Below, piece by piece: positions 56,948-64,000 of a DNA stretch of 64,000 bases (within the stretch, counting starts at the first letter, position 1; each line of letters begins with the position of its first letter). The notes under the pieces were generated by a model. That model saw only the letters and a list, made by a program, of their open reading frames with translations, searched no databases and was not told the origin of the DNA. The DNA lies in the NCBI GenBank assembly GCA_023458535.1, contig JAEWYW010000046.1, forward strand, positions 28,421 through 92,420, in the 5' to 3' direction. The translations under genes were made by a program, and so were the position numbers. The stretch comes from Bacteroidota bacterium. Lineage in GTDB: Bacteria; Bacteroidota; Bacteroidia; Flavobacteriales; Weeksellaceae.

Positions 56948-58861
56948 ATGGAAAATTTAGTGTATGCAATAATACTTTTACCGCTTTTCGGATTCCTTTT
57001 TAATGGTTTGTTTGGAAAAAATCTTCCTAAAATTCTTGTGGGGAGCATTGCTACTTTGGTGGTTTTTGTTTCCTTCTGCATTGCAGTAAGTCTTTTCATG
57101 AAGTTCGATTCTACTTCGCAACCCGTTATTGTAAGGGCTTTCGAATGGTTTACTATTAACGGAATACAAATTAATTTCGGCTTTCAGATAGATCAGTTGT
57201 CTCTAATGATGGTGATGATCATTACCGGAATTGGTTCCCTAATCCATCTTTACTCTATCGGTTATATGAGCCATGATAAAGGTTTCTATAAGTTTTTTAC
57301 TTATCTGAATCTCTTTATTTTCTCTATGTTGCTGTTGGTGATGGGAAGCAATTATCTTATTCTTTTCATCGGATGGGAAGGTGTAGGATTGTGTTCTTAT
57401 TTACTCATCGGTTTCTGGTATACCAACGAAGAATATGGTAAAGCTGCAAGAAAAGCTTTCATTATGAACAGAATTGGAGATTTAGGTTTACTTATCGGAA
57501 TCTTTATGATTGCCCAACAAACCAACGCCATCGACTATATTTCTGTTGCCAACAATGCTTCAAAATTTGAACTAGACGGATACATCATCATATTTATTAC
57601 CGCAAGTTTATTTATTGGTGCCATAGGAAAATCGGCTCAGGTGCCTTTATATACATGGTTACCCGATGCAATGGCGGGTCCAACTCCAGTTTCGGCTTTA
57701 ATACACGCTGCAACCATGGTTACTGCAGGTATTTATTTGGTAGTAAGATCTAATTTCTTGTATACACTCGCTCCAACAGTACAGGGCGGAATTTTACTCA
57801 TTGGTCTTCTAACTGCTGCCCTAGCTGGTTTCTACGCTTTAAGACAAAATGATATTAAAAAAGTATTGGCCTACTCTACCGTATCCCAATTAGGATTTAT
57901 GTTTGTAGCCTTAGGTTTAGGTGCTTATACTACAGCAATGTTCCATTTAATGACACATGCTTTCTTTAAAGCTTTATTGTTTTTGGGTTCAGGTTCAGTA
58001 ATCCATGCCATGAGTGGCGAGCAAGATATGCGTTTTATGGGTGGACTTAAAAAATATATTCCGATTACTCATGCTACTTTCCTGATAGGAACATTAGCCA
58101 TTTCTGGTTTTCCTCTTTTATCAGGGATGATTTCAAAGGATGAAATTTTAGTTGCTGCCTACGCAAAAAGCCCTGTTTACTGGGGAATTCTTTTCATTCT
58201 TGCAGCCATTACAGCTACTTATATGTTCAGGTTGTATTATCTAACATTCTATGGTGAATTTAGAGGTACCGAAGAACAAAAACACCACCTTCACGAGAGT
58301 CCACTCAATATGACTTTACCTTTAATTGTGTTGGCAGTTCTTTCTGTTGTTGGAGGTTTTATTAATTTACCACACTTCATCGGGCATGGCCACTACGCTA
58401 AACTTACCGAATGGTTAAAACCTGTTCTTACAGACGAAAGCTTCGGGCAAATGGAGGCAAATATTGCAGGTGTAAGTTTTAATACAGAAATGATTCTTTT
58501 GGCAATTACCATCATCATGTTTTTCGGTGTGTGGTTTATTGTGAAGAATATTTACGTAAACAAAAAGAAATTAGCTCTTCCAGAAAACCAATATACAGGT
58601 TGGGAAAAACTTTCTGCTAAGAAATTATATATCGACGAATTGTACAACGCAACTGTTGTAAAAACCGTTGAAGGATTAGGAAAAGGCGGAAAAATGTTCG
58701 ACAGAGCTATACTAGACCGTATTGTAGATTTCGTAGGTGAAGGCGCTGAAGACAGCGGTAGATCTATGAAACGCCTACAAAACGGAAACGTGGAAAATTA
58801 TGTTCTGATCATGTCTTTGGCCATCGGAATAATATTAATTGTTAACTTTTTATTACAATAA
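56948..58861 (+). CDS. nuoL: NADH-quinone oxidoreductase subunit L
   Basis: A 637-residue antiporter-like proton-pumping subunit (ND5-type), about 16 helices with the lateral helix near the C-terminus. Family motifs: FIGWEGVGLCSYLLIGFWY with the key glutamate, SAQVPLYTWLPDAMAGPTPVSALIHAATMVTAG, KKVLAYSTVSQLGFMF and SGFPLLSGMISKDEIL. The lysines of the proton channel lie in GKSAQVP and the HAFFKALLFLGSG segment. The stop overlaps the nuoM ATG by one base. Confidence 0.96.
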   Translation: MENLVYAIILLPLFGFLFNGLFGKNLPKILVGSIATLVVFVSFCIAVSLFMKFDSTSQPVIVRAFEWFTINGIQINFGFQIDQLSLMMVMIITGIGSLIHLYSIGYMSHDKGFYKFFTYLNLFIFSMLLLVMGSNYLILFIGWEGVGLCSYLLIGFWYTNEEYGKAARKAFIMNRIGDLGLLIGIFMIAQQTNAIDYISVANNASKFELDGYIIIFITASLFIGAIGKSAQVPLYTWLPDAMAGPTPVSALIHAATMVTAGIYLVVRSNFLYTLAPTVQGGILLIGLLTAALAGFYALRQNDIKKVLAYSTVSQLGFMFVALGLGAYTTAMFHLMTHAFFKALLFLGSGSVIHAMSGEQDMRFMGGLKKYIPITHATFLIGTLAISGFPLLSGMISKDEILVAAYAKSPVYWGILFILAAITATYMFRLYYLTFYGEFRGTEEQKHHLHESPLNMTLPLIVLAVLSVVGGFINLPHFIGHGHYAKLTEWLKPVLTDESFGQMEANIAGVSFNTEMILLAITIIMFFGVWFIVKNIYVNKKKLALPENQYTGWEKLSAKKLYIDELYNATVVKTVEGLGKGGKMFDRAILDRIVDFVGEGAEDSGRSMKRLQNGNVENYVLIMSLAIGIILIVNFLLQ

Positions 58862-60351
58862 TGTATCAGTTACTAGCATTACTACTTATACCTTTAATAG
58901 GTTCGGGATTGGTTTTTGCATTCAGGAACGCTAATAGCAAATATGTCGCTGCGGCAATTGCTATCGTGCAGATGTTTTTTACCTTTTATCTATTATCAGA
59001 TTTCAATTACGGTCCGACAGTAGATTCAGCCCTGCAATACGAAATTCAACTTCCTTGGTCTAACTTTATTAAGAGTACAATACATTTCGGTATAGACGGA
59101 ATGAGTATGTTGCTTTTATTACTGACCAATATTTTGGTGCCACTCATCATACTTTCTGCTTTTAACGAAGGTAAAGCTTATAAAAACTCATTCTATGCCT
59201 TAATACTTTTAATGCAGTTTGGGTTAGTGGGCGTTTTCACTTCTTTAGACGGAATTTTATTCTATGTGTTCTGGGAAGTTACCCTAATACCTATTTGGTT
59301 TATTGCAGGTCTTTGGGGACAAGAAAACAAAAGATTTGAGTTTACCACGAAATTCTTTGTGTACACCTTTGTAGGATCATTATTTATGTTGGCTGGTTTT
59401 ATTTATGTTTATAATTATTCAGCTTCATTTGCCCTTACGGACATGTATAATGCGGACTTGAACTCGGTGCAACAAACAGTTGTATTTTGGTTTATTTTCT
59501 TTGCATTTGCAGTAAAGCTACCGGTTTTCCCGTTCCATACTTGGCAGCCGGATACTTATACCTACTCTCCTACTCAAGGTTCAATGTTGTTATCAGGTAT
59601 CATGTTGAAAATGGCAGTGTATGGAGTAATCAGATATCTATTACCAATCACGCCAACGGCTATCATGGGCGTTTCTGGGCAGATAGTAATTGTTTTGGCT
59701 GTCATCGGAATCCTGCATGGAGCTTTAATCGCTATCATTCAAACAGATTCTAAAAGAATTCTTGCTTACTCGTCGTTCTCACACGTTGGTTTAATGGTAG
59801 CAGGTATTTTTGCATCCGCCATATTGTGTTTAAGAGGAACATTTACTATTGAAGGTGCTGAAGGAGCTATGGTACAAACCTTTGCTCACGGTATCAACAT
59901 TGTTGGATTGTTCTACTGTGCAGATATTTTATACAAGAGATTTAAAACCAGAGATATCCGCCAAATGGGAGGTTTGGCAAAAGTAGCTCCTAAATTTGCT
60001 ATTTTGTTTTTAATTCTGCTTTTGGGCTCAATGGGAGTTCCTTTAACCAATGGTTTTATTGGTGAATTTATCTTATTGAAGTCTGTATTTGATTTTAATA
60101 TCCTTGCTTCCATCATAGCTGGTTTAACGATTATTCTCTGTGCAGTTTACATGCTGAGATTATACGGAAAAGCTATGTTCGGAAAAGGTAATGATGCCAT
60201 TTTAAGTACTGCAAAAGATGTATCTGGCGTAGAGTTTACGGTATTGGCCAGTTTAGTGGTATTTGTAATTTTGTTGGGTATTTTCCCGCAGCCAATTATA
60301 GATATGGTGCATAGTTCGTTGAAGTTTATCTACCAATCAATGGTAAGTTAA
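58861..60351 (+). CDS. nuoM: NADH-quinone oxidoreductase subunit M
   Basis: A 496-residue antiporter-like proton-pumping subunit (ND4-type), about 14 helices. Conserved motifs: FYVFWEVTLIPIWFIAGLWG with the channel glutamate, FAVKLPVFPFHTWQPDTYTY, SKRILAYSSFSHVGLM and GVPLTNGFIGEFILLKSVF. Normal length. It overlaps nuoL by one base and lies 13 bases before nuoN. Confidence 0.96.
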   Translation: MYQLLALLLIPLIGSGLVFAFRNANSKYVAAAIAIVQMFFTFYLLSDFNYGPTVDSALQYEIQLPWSNFIKSTIHFGIDGMSMLLLLLTNILVPLIILSAFNEGKAYKNSFYALILLMQFGLVGVFTSLDGILFYVFWEVTLIPIWFIAGLWGQENKRFEFTTKFFVYTFVGSLFMLAGFIYVYNYSASFALTDMYNADLNSVQQTVVFWFIFFAFAVKLPVFPFHTWQPDTYTYSPTQGSMLLSGIMLKMAVYGVIRYLLPITPTAIMGVSGQIVIVLAVIGILHGALIAIIQTDSKRILAYSSFSHVGLMVAGIFASAILCLRGTFTIEGAEGAMVQTFAHGINIVGLFYCADILYKRFKTRDIRQMGGLAKVAPKFAILFLILLLGSMGVPLTNGFIGEFILLKSVFDFNILASIIAGLTIILCAVYMLRLYGKAMFGKGNDAILSTAKDVSGVEFTVLASLVVFVILLGIFPQPIIDMVHSSLKFIYQSMVS

Positions 60352-60364
60352 TTTGATATAAGAA

Positions 60365-61744
60365 ATGAGTGTTTTTATTGTTATTTTCTTAACTGCAGTT
60401 GTAGCCCTATTTTCAGGTGTTTTCGAACAGGGGAAATTCGCACGTTATATTGGAATTTTAGGACTTATCATTGCATTTTACGTAAGCTTTTTGCCAGAAG
60501 CTCCATTCTTTGCGCAATATAAGCATATGTTTGAGTACACTGCTAATACAGCATTATTCACTAAAATATCTATTGTTGTTACCCTACTATTATTCTTCTT
60601 AGGAGGTTTTGCATTTAATAATCATAGAAGCCACCAATCGGAGCTCTATGCATTGATGTTAATGGCTTTAAGTGGTGGAATCATCCTTTTTGGTTATCAA
60701 AATTTAGTAACCTTATTTTTAGGGATAGAAATTTTATCAATTCCCTTGTACGTAATGGCTGGAGCCAATAAGACTGATTTAAAATCTAACGAAGCTTCTA
60801 TTAAATATTTCTTAATGGGTGCTTTTGCCACAGGTTTCTTGTTATTCGGTATCGCAATGATTTATGGCACATCAGGAAGTTTTGATTTGGCAACTATCCA
60901 GAGTTTCAGCATGAGCAGTGTAAAAAATCCTATGTTTATTTTAGGAGTGATGTTAATGCTTTGTGCTTTGGCTTTTAAAGTTTCCTTGGCACCTTTCCAC
61001 ATGTGGAGTCCAGATGTTTATCAAGGTTCACCTTCATTAATTACAGCCTTCATGGCGACAATCGTGAAAATTGCTGGTTTCTATGCTCTTTTCAGATTAA
61101 TGACGATAGGTTTCTACGGTGTAACAAGTCAATGGATCAACGTTTTAGGGGTATTGGTGATTATCACATTATTACTAGCAAATGTAATGGGATTGGCGCA
61201 AACCAATGCTAAAAGAATGTTAGCATATTCATCTGTATCACATGCGGGTTATATTTCATTGATATTCTTCGGATTGAATACCCTTTCAGCTTATAATTTA
61301 GCATTCTACTTATTCGCTTATTCCATCTCGACGGTTGGCGTATTTATGTGTCTTATCTATGTTGAAAAAGTAAAGAGAGAATCATCTATACATGCGTTTA
61401 AAGGATTGGCAAAATCTGAACCTGTCATCGCTGTCGCAGCGGCGGTATCATTAATGTCCATGGCGGGAATACCTTTAACAGCAGGTTTCATTGGGAAATT
61501 CTCGTTGTTTGCACAAGCCATGAACGGAGCAGCTTTCTTGGTACTTATCGCAGTATTAGGTTCAGCGGTATCTATAGCTTATTATTTAAGATTAATTATT
61601 GCAATGTTTTTCTTTAAAGAAAGTTCATTCAAAACCACAGAAAAAGTGACGCTTACCTATAATATCGTAGCTGTTTTCATTATTATTGTACTGATAGCTT
61701 TAGGTGTTTATCCAGATTTGTTTGCAATGCAATTTGCGCTATAA
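60365..61744 (+). CDS. nuoN: NADH-quinone oxidoreductase subunit N
   Basis: A 459-residue antiporter-like proton-pumping subunit (ND2-type) with about 14 helices. Key motifs are FLGIEILSIPLYVMAG with the buried glutamate, FKVSLAPFHMWSPDVYQGSP, KRMLAYSSVSHAGYISL and GIPLTAGFIGKFSLF. It completes the nuoA-N set. A strong terminator follows 22 bases after the stop. Confidence 0.96.
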   Translation: MSVFIVIFLTAVVALFSGVFEQGKFARYIGILGLIIAFYVSFLPEAPFFAQYKHMFEYTANTALFTKISIVVTLLLFFLGGFAFNNHRSHQSELYALMLMALSGGIILFGYQNLVTLFLGIEILSIPLYVMAGANKTDLKSNEASIKYFLMGAFATGFLLFGIAMIYGTSGSFDLATIQSFSMSSVKNPMFILGVMLMLCALAFKVSLAPFHMWSPDVYQGSPSLITAFMATIVKIAGFYALFRLMTIGFYGVTSQWINVLGVLVIITLLLANVMGLAQTNAKRMLAYSSVSHAGYISLIFFGLNTLSAYNLAFYLFAYSISTVGVFMCLIYVEKVKRESSIHAFKGLAKSEPVIAVAAAVSLMSMAGIPLTAGFIGKFSLFAQAMNGAAFLVLIAVLGSAVSIAYYLRLIIAMFFFKESSFKTTEKVTLTYNIVAVFIIIVLIALGVYPDLFAMQFAL

Positions 61745-61765
61745 AAATTTTCTAAAAATATATAG

Positions 61766-61796
61766 AAGCCTTTCAAAATTCTTGAAAGGCTTTTTT
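61766..61796 (+). terminator. Intrinsic terminator of the nuo operon
   Basis: AAGCCTTTCAA / TTGAAAGGCTT with an AATTC loop, followed by TTTTTT. Confidence 0.88.
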
Positions 61797-61898
61797 GATG
61801 CTAAAAAGTTAATGTAAAAATACAGATCCTAAAAATTCTTTTCTTAATTTTAATACACTACAAAATTAATTTCATCACCTTATTTAAAAACACAAATT

Positions 61899-62912
61899 AT
61901 GGATGAAAATGTGAAACTTTATGAAGTACAATCAGGAGACAATCTTGAAAAAATTGCCGAAAAATTCGGCATGTCCAGCGATCAGCTCAAAGATTTCCAT
62001 AACAGAAACTGCGGTAAAATGGAAAAGCTCTGGTTTAATAATCTCATAGGCATCAAACAAATTGTCGTTCCAAAAAATCACCGAAATTCAGATAGCACTG
62101 TAAAACAGCAAGATCATTTACTTCCATCACATTTAAATGATACATTTCATGCAAGTTTTTATAACGTATCGGATCGTTTTGAAAGCATCTTTACACCAAA
62201 TTTTGAAATTACTTATACTGTAGATATTGACTATCAAAAAAAAGAAGATCAAACGGTTCTGTTACTGGAGACCAAGAATTTTAAAAAGAATGGCGAGCAT
62301 CCTGATGATAAAATGAGTGCTGTAGCGTTGGAGTGCATGGAAGCCATCTCTCCTATTCCGTTTGTTGTGAATGCTGATTCCAGTATTTCAAAAATTTTCG
62401 ATTTTCCAGAATTAAAAAATAAATTTAATTCAAGGCGCGCAGACTTGGAAGATTTTTTTACCGGTGAAATCTATCAATCCTATTTTAATAAATTTTCAGA
62501 AAGTTTAGAGAATGAAAATTACATCAACACACAACTTCTTACTTCCCTACTCCACCAATTTCTTTTTCCAAAATTAGATTGGTTCCATAAAACACATGAC
62601 TGGAACGAAAATTTGTATTTCGTACAGGGCTCGTTCGCACTTAACTGTCATCTCAATGCCGAATACTTCGAAGATAATGAAGAAATGATGGAAACCAAAA
62701 TTACTGGTAGGATCGATGAAAACTGCAGTCCTCAGGAGGTTTTGAGGGGCAGCCGATGGGAAGATGAGGCTGAGAAACTGGTTGCAGGCAAGATAGAAAT
62801 CATTTACCGTACATCAAAAAAAACGAAACAACTTATTAGCTGTGATGTTAACACTGAACTGCTTCAGGATGAAGAAGTTTTGCAAAAAAGAAATTTAAAA
62901 ATCTCTATTTAG
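61899..62912 (+). CDS. LysM-domain protein of a possible effector module
   Basis: A 337-residue cytoplasmic-looking protein without signal peptide. Residues 5-60 are a LysM domain (LYEVQSGDNLEKIAEKFGMS, then LIGIKQIVVPK). The remaining ~270 residues are unrecognised: strand-rich near FEITYTVDIDYQKKEDQTVLLLETKNF, helical near residues 120-230, and ending in NKITGR-like and ISCDVNTELLQ strands. LysM proteins without an export signal are typical of the hub and effector clusters of contractile injection systems, where LysM helps assemble the tube-spike end. The next gene encodes a DUF4280 PAAR-like protein, which supports that setting. The exact role is inference. Confidence 0.75.
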   Translation: MDENVKLYEVQSGDNLEKIAEKFGMSSDQLKDFHNRNCGKMEKLWFNNLIGIKQIVVPKNHRNSDSTVKQQDHLLPSHLNDTFHASFYNVSDRFESIFTPNFEITYTVDIDYQKKEDQTVLLLETKNFKKNGEHPDDKMSAVALECMEAISPIPFVVNADSSISKIFDFPELKNKFNSRRADLEDFFTGEIYQSYFNKFSESLENENYINTQLLTSLLHQFLFPKLDWFHKTHDWNENLYFVQGSFALNCHLNAEYFEDNEEMMETKITGRIDENCSPQEVLRGSRWEDEAEKLVAGKIEIIYRTSKKTKQLISCDVNTELLQDEEVLQKRNLKISI

Positions 62913-63035
62913 AGAATATATATTTTTTTGAAATTGTAGTAATTCTACTACAAATTACTTCTAAACTTTTATTTAATTTTATAACATGTTGAATATGTAG
63001 TCACTAATTCCATTTAACATCAACTTAGAATACCT

Positions 63036-63737
63036 ATGAAAAAAAATTTTAACACCAGTAATTTACATTCCGATGAAGATAACATATCTTTAGATTCTAC
63101 TGCCTTTGAAATTCATAGAGAACAAGAATATGATGATATTGAAGCGGATACTAATGAAGAAACTCTAGCAACAGAAATTGGAAGTAGTAATTCTACTACA
63201 TCGGATGAGAAAAAAGAGGAAAAAAAATCATCGGAAAGCAGCTCTTCTGAACATGATGGTAAATATTTCGTGATACAAAAAGGAATGTGTCAATGTAATC
63301 AGGGTTTTAAGTTCCCGAAATTTAAAGTCACTTCCCACAAAAAACATTACTGGAATGATGAAGAGGGAAATGCCGATTATCTCGCACTAACCGATGATGA
63401 TCTCACGTTAGATCCACCTGCAATGCCTTTTGGAAATTGCAAATTAAAGCCCACTTCTGGTGGTTACCTACCTTGCGCTTATGCACCAGCAGGAAAATGG
63501 ACTAAAACTTATGAAAAAGTAAAAGTAATGGGTAAATCCTGCGTTACCGAAATTTCTGAATTGATGTGCGCAACAGGCGGTAAAATTACCATTCTAAAAC
63601 ACGGACAACAAAGCGAAGCAGGAAAATCCAATGTACTGAATGCCAACTCGCAAGAGCAAAGAGTGTATAATCCAATTTTAGATTTTGAAGAGTTTAAGGA
63701 TGAAATTTTTGGAGATTATTCTAAAGATTATAAATAG
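63036..63737 (+). CDS. DUF4280 PAAR-like spike-tip protein
   Basis: A 233-residue protein. Residues 1-75 are an acidic, serine-rich, probably disordered leader (with SSESSSSEHDG). The DUF4280 core follows: KYFVIQKGMCQCNQGFKFPK, LDPPAMPFGNCKLKP, GGYLPCAYAPAGKWTKTYEK, then VMGKSCVTEISELMCATGGKI, with several cysteines as in PAAR-like tips. DUF4280 proteins replace PAAR in type VI secretion and related contractile systems of Bacteroidota, sharpening the spike and carrying effectors. It is followed 14 bases later by an unrecognised protein cut by the edge, probably the effector or its adaptor. Confidence 0.82.
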   Translation: MKKNFNTSNLHSDEDNISLDSTAFEIHREQEYDDIEADTNEETLATEIGSSNSTTSDEKKEEKKSSESSSSEHDGKYFVIQKGMCQCNQGFKFPKFKVTSHKKHYWNDEEGNADYLALTDDDLTLDPPAMPFGNCKLKPTSGGYLPCAYAPAGKWTKTYEKVKVMGKSCVTEISELMCATGGKITILKHGQQSEAGKSNVLNANSQEQRVYNPILDFEEFKDEIFGDYSKDYK

Positions 63738-63751
63738 CTAAAACACAAATT

Positions 63752-64000
63752 ATGATTACTGGAAATCAAAACCCTGTTGCAGGAAAAGATGAGTTTTATA
63801 CGTTCACTGATTATACTCAAATGTTTGAAACACCTGACATTCAATACAATTGGGCTATTTGGAAGAAAAAAACAGGAAAGTGGGTTAATATCACAGAAAG
63901 ACCTCCAAAACCTGGCAAGTCAGTTTCTTTTAATTTTGGGCAAGGAGCAATTGGTGAGGAATTTAGATTAGAAGTTTATAAAGCTAAGAAAAAACTACTT
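63752..64000 (+). CDS. Protein of unknown function downstream of the PAAR-like gene (3' end cut by window edge)
   Basis: The ATG at 63752 opens 83 codons to the window end. The visible N-terminus (MITGNQNPVAGKDEFYTFTD, then IQYNWAIWKKKTGKWVNITE, PGKSVSFNFGQGAIGEEFRL) reads as an Ig-like or PKD-like beta-sandwich. The strand IQYNWAIW and the lysine-rich end suggest a module at the start of a much longer protein. There is no signal peptide. Position after the PAAR-like gene makes an injection-system effector or its carrier the leading guess. The rest of the gene must be read beyond this window. Confidence 0.65.
   Translation, partial: MITGNQNPVAGKDEFYTFTDYTQMFETPDIQYNWAIWKKKTGKWVNITERPPKPGKSVSFNFGQGAIGEEFRLEVYKAKKKLL

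Noticed and set aside
1..64000. CRISPR arrays, insertion sequences, integrases, rRNA operons, prophage
   Set aside because: No direct-repeat arrays with spacers, no transposase or integrase motifs and no rRNA-like sequence were found on reading both strands.

Overview
This window is A+T-rich chromosomal DNA from a member of the Bacteroidota, most likely a Chryseobacterium-like flavobacterium (Weeksellaceae). The evidence is: type IX secretion (T9SS) sorting domains of type A and type B, a PorZ homologue, promoters with the Bacteroidota -7 box TAnnTTTG (often with TTG/TTTG about 19 bp upstream), a short NuoG, DUF3667/DUF349/DUF6496 proteins, and a run of POT-family peptide transporters behind a dipeptidyl peptidase. 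No rRNA, CRISPR array, transposase or integrase is visible. The genus is an inference.

Layout. 1-6.4 kb (mostly minus strand): an edge-truncated glutamate-synthase-like flavoenzyme, the tRNA-modifying enzyme MtaB, a DinB-like protein, a large T9SS-B secreted protein and an unrecognised protein with a possible PD-(D/E)XK nuclease core. 6.5-9.8 kb: a zinc-ribbon membrane protein with a short alpha-glucan phosphorylase-like enzyme, then two small minus-strand genes. 9.9-19.5 kb is a peptide-use locus: secreted DPP-IV-like peptidase, four POT transporters in tandem (the second broken by an in-frame stop) and a periplasmic thioredoxin-like protein. 19.5-23.6 kb: acetyltransferases, RecG and DapA. 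23.8-28.5 kb is an operon of two 5'-nucleotidase halves, PorZ and RecO. 28.5-32.1 kb (minus): acetyltransferase, an unknown gene with Mqo, and GpsA. 32.3-36.0 kb: an M23 peptidase facing three tandem paralogous secreted proteins. 36.5-47.4 kb: a CAU tRNA, methylmalonyl-CoA epimerase, RbfA, an FtsX/LolC-like permease, a secreted nuclease, AroE, a DUF349 protein, RibD, YigZ, a YugP-type protease, an acetyltransferase-like protein and two small membrane proteins. 47.5-61.7 kb is the complete nuoA-N complex I operon, with an unrelated predicted outer-membrane protein between nuoF and nuoG and a one-base frameshift at the 5' end of nuoF. 61.9-64.0 kb opens what looks like an effector module: a LysM protein, a DUF4280 PAAR-like protein and the start of a third protein cut by the window edge.

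How it fits together. Much of the window concerns peptide/amino-acid catabolism and aerobic respiration: DPP-IV and POT transporters bring in peptides, Mqo and complex I feed electrons to quinone, and methylmalonyl-CoA epimerase handles propionyl-CoA. T9SS cargo and PorZ point to a protein-secreting cell surface. The least explained parts are the LysM/PAAR-like module at the right edge, the three tandem secreted paralogues, the outer-membrane protein inside the nuo operon, and the phosphorylase with threonine where the pyridoxal-phosphate lysine is expected. Two genes (second POT, nuoF) carry apparent inactivating changes that need confirmation against reads. All family assignments were made by reading the sequence, without database searches.
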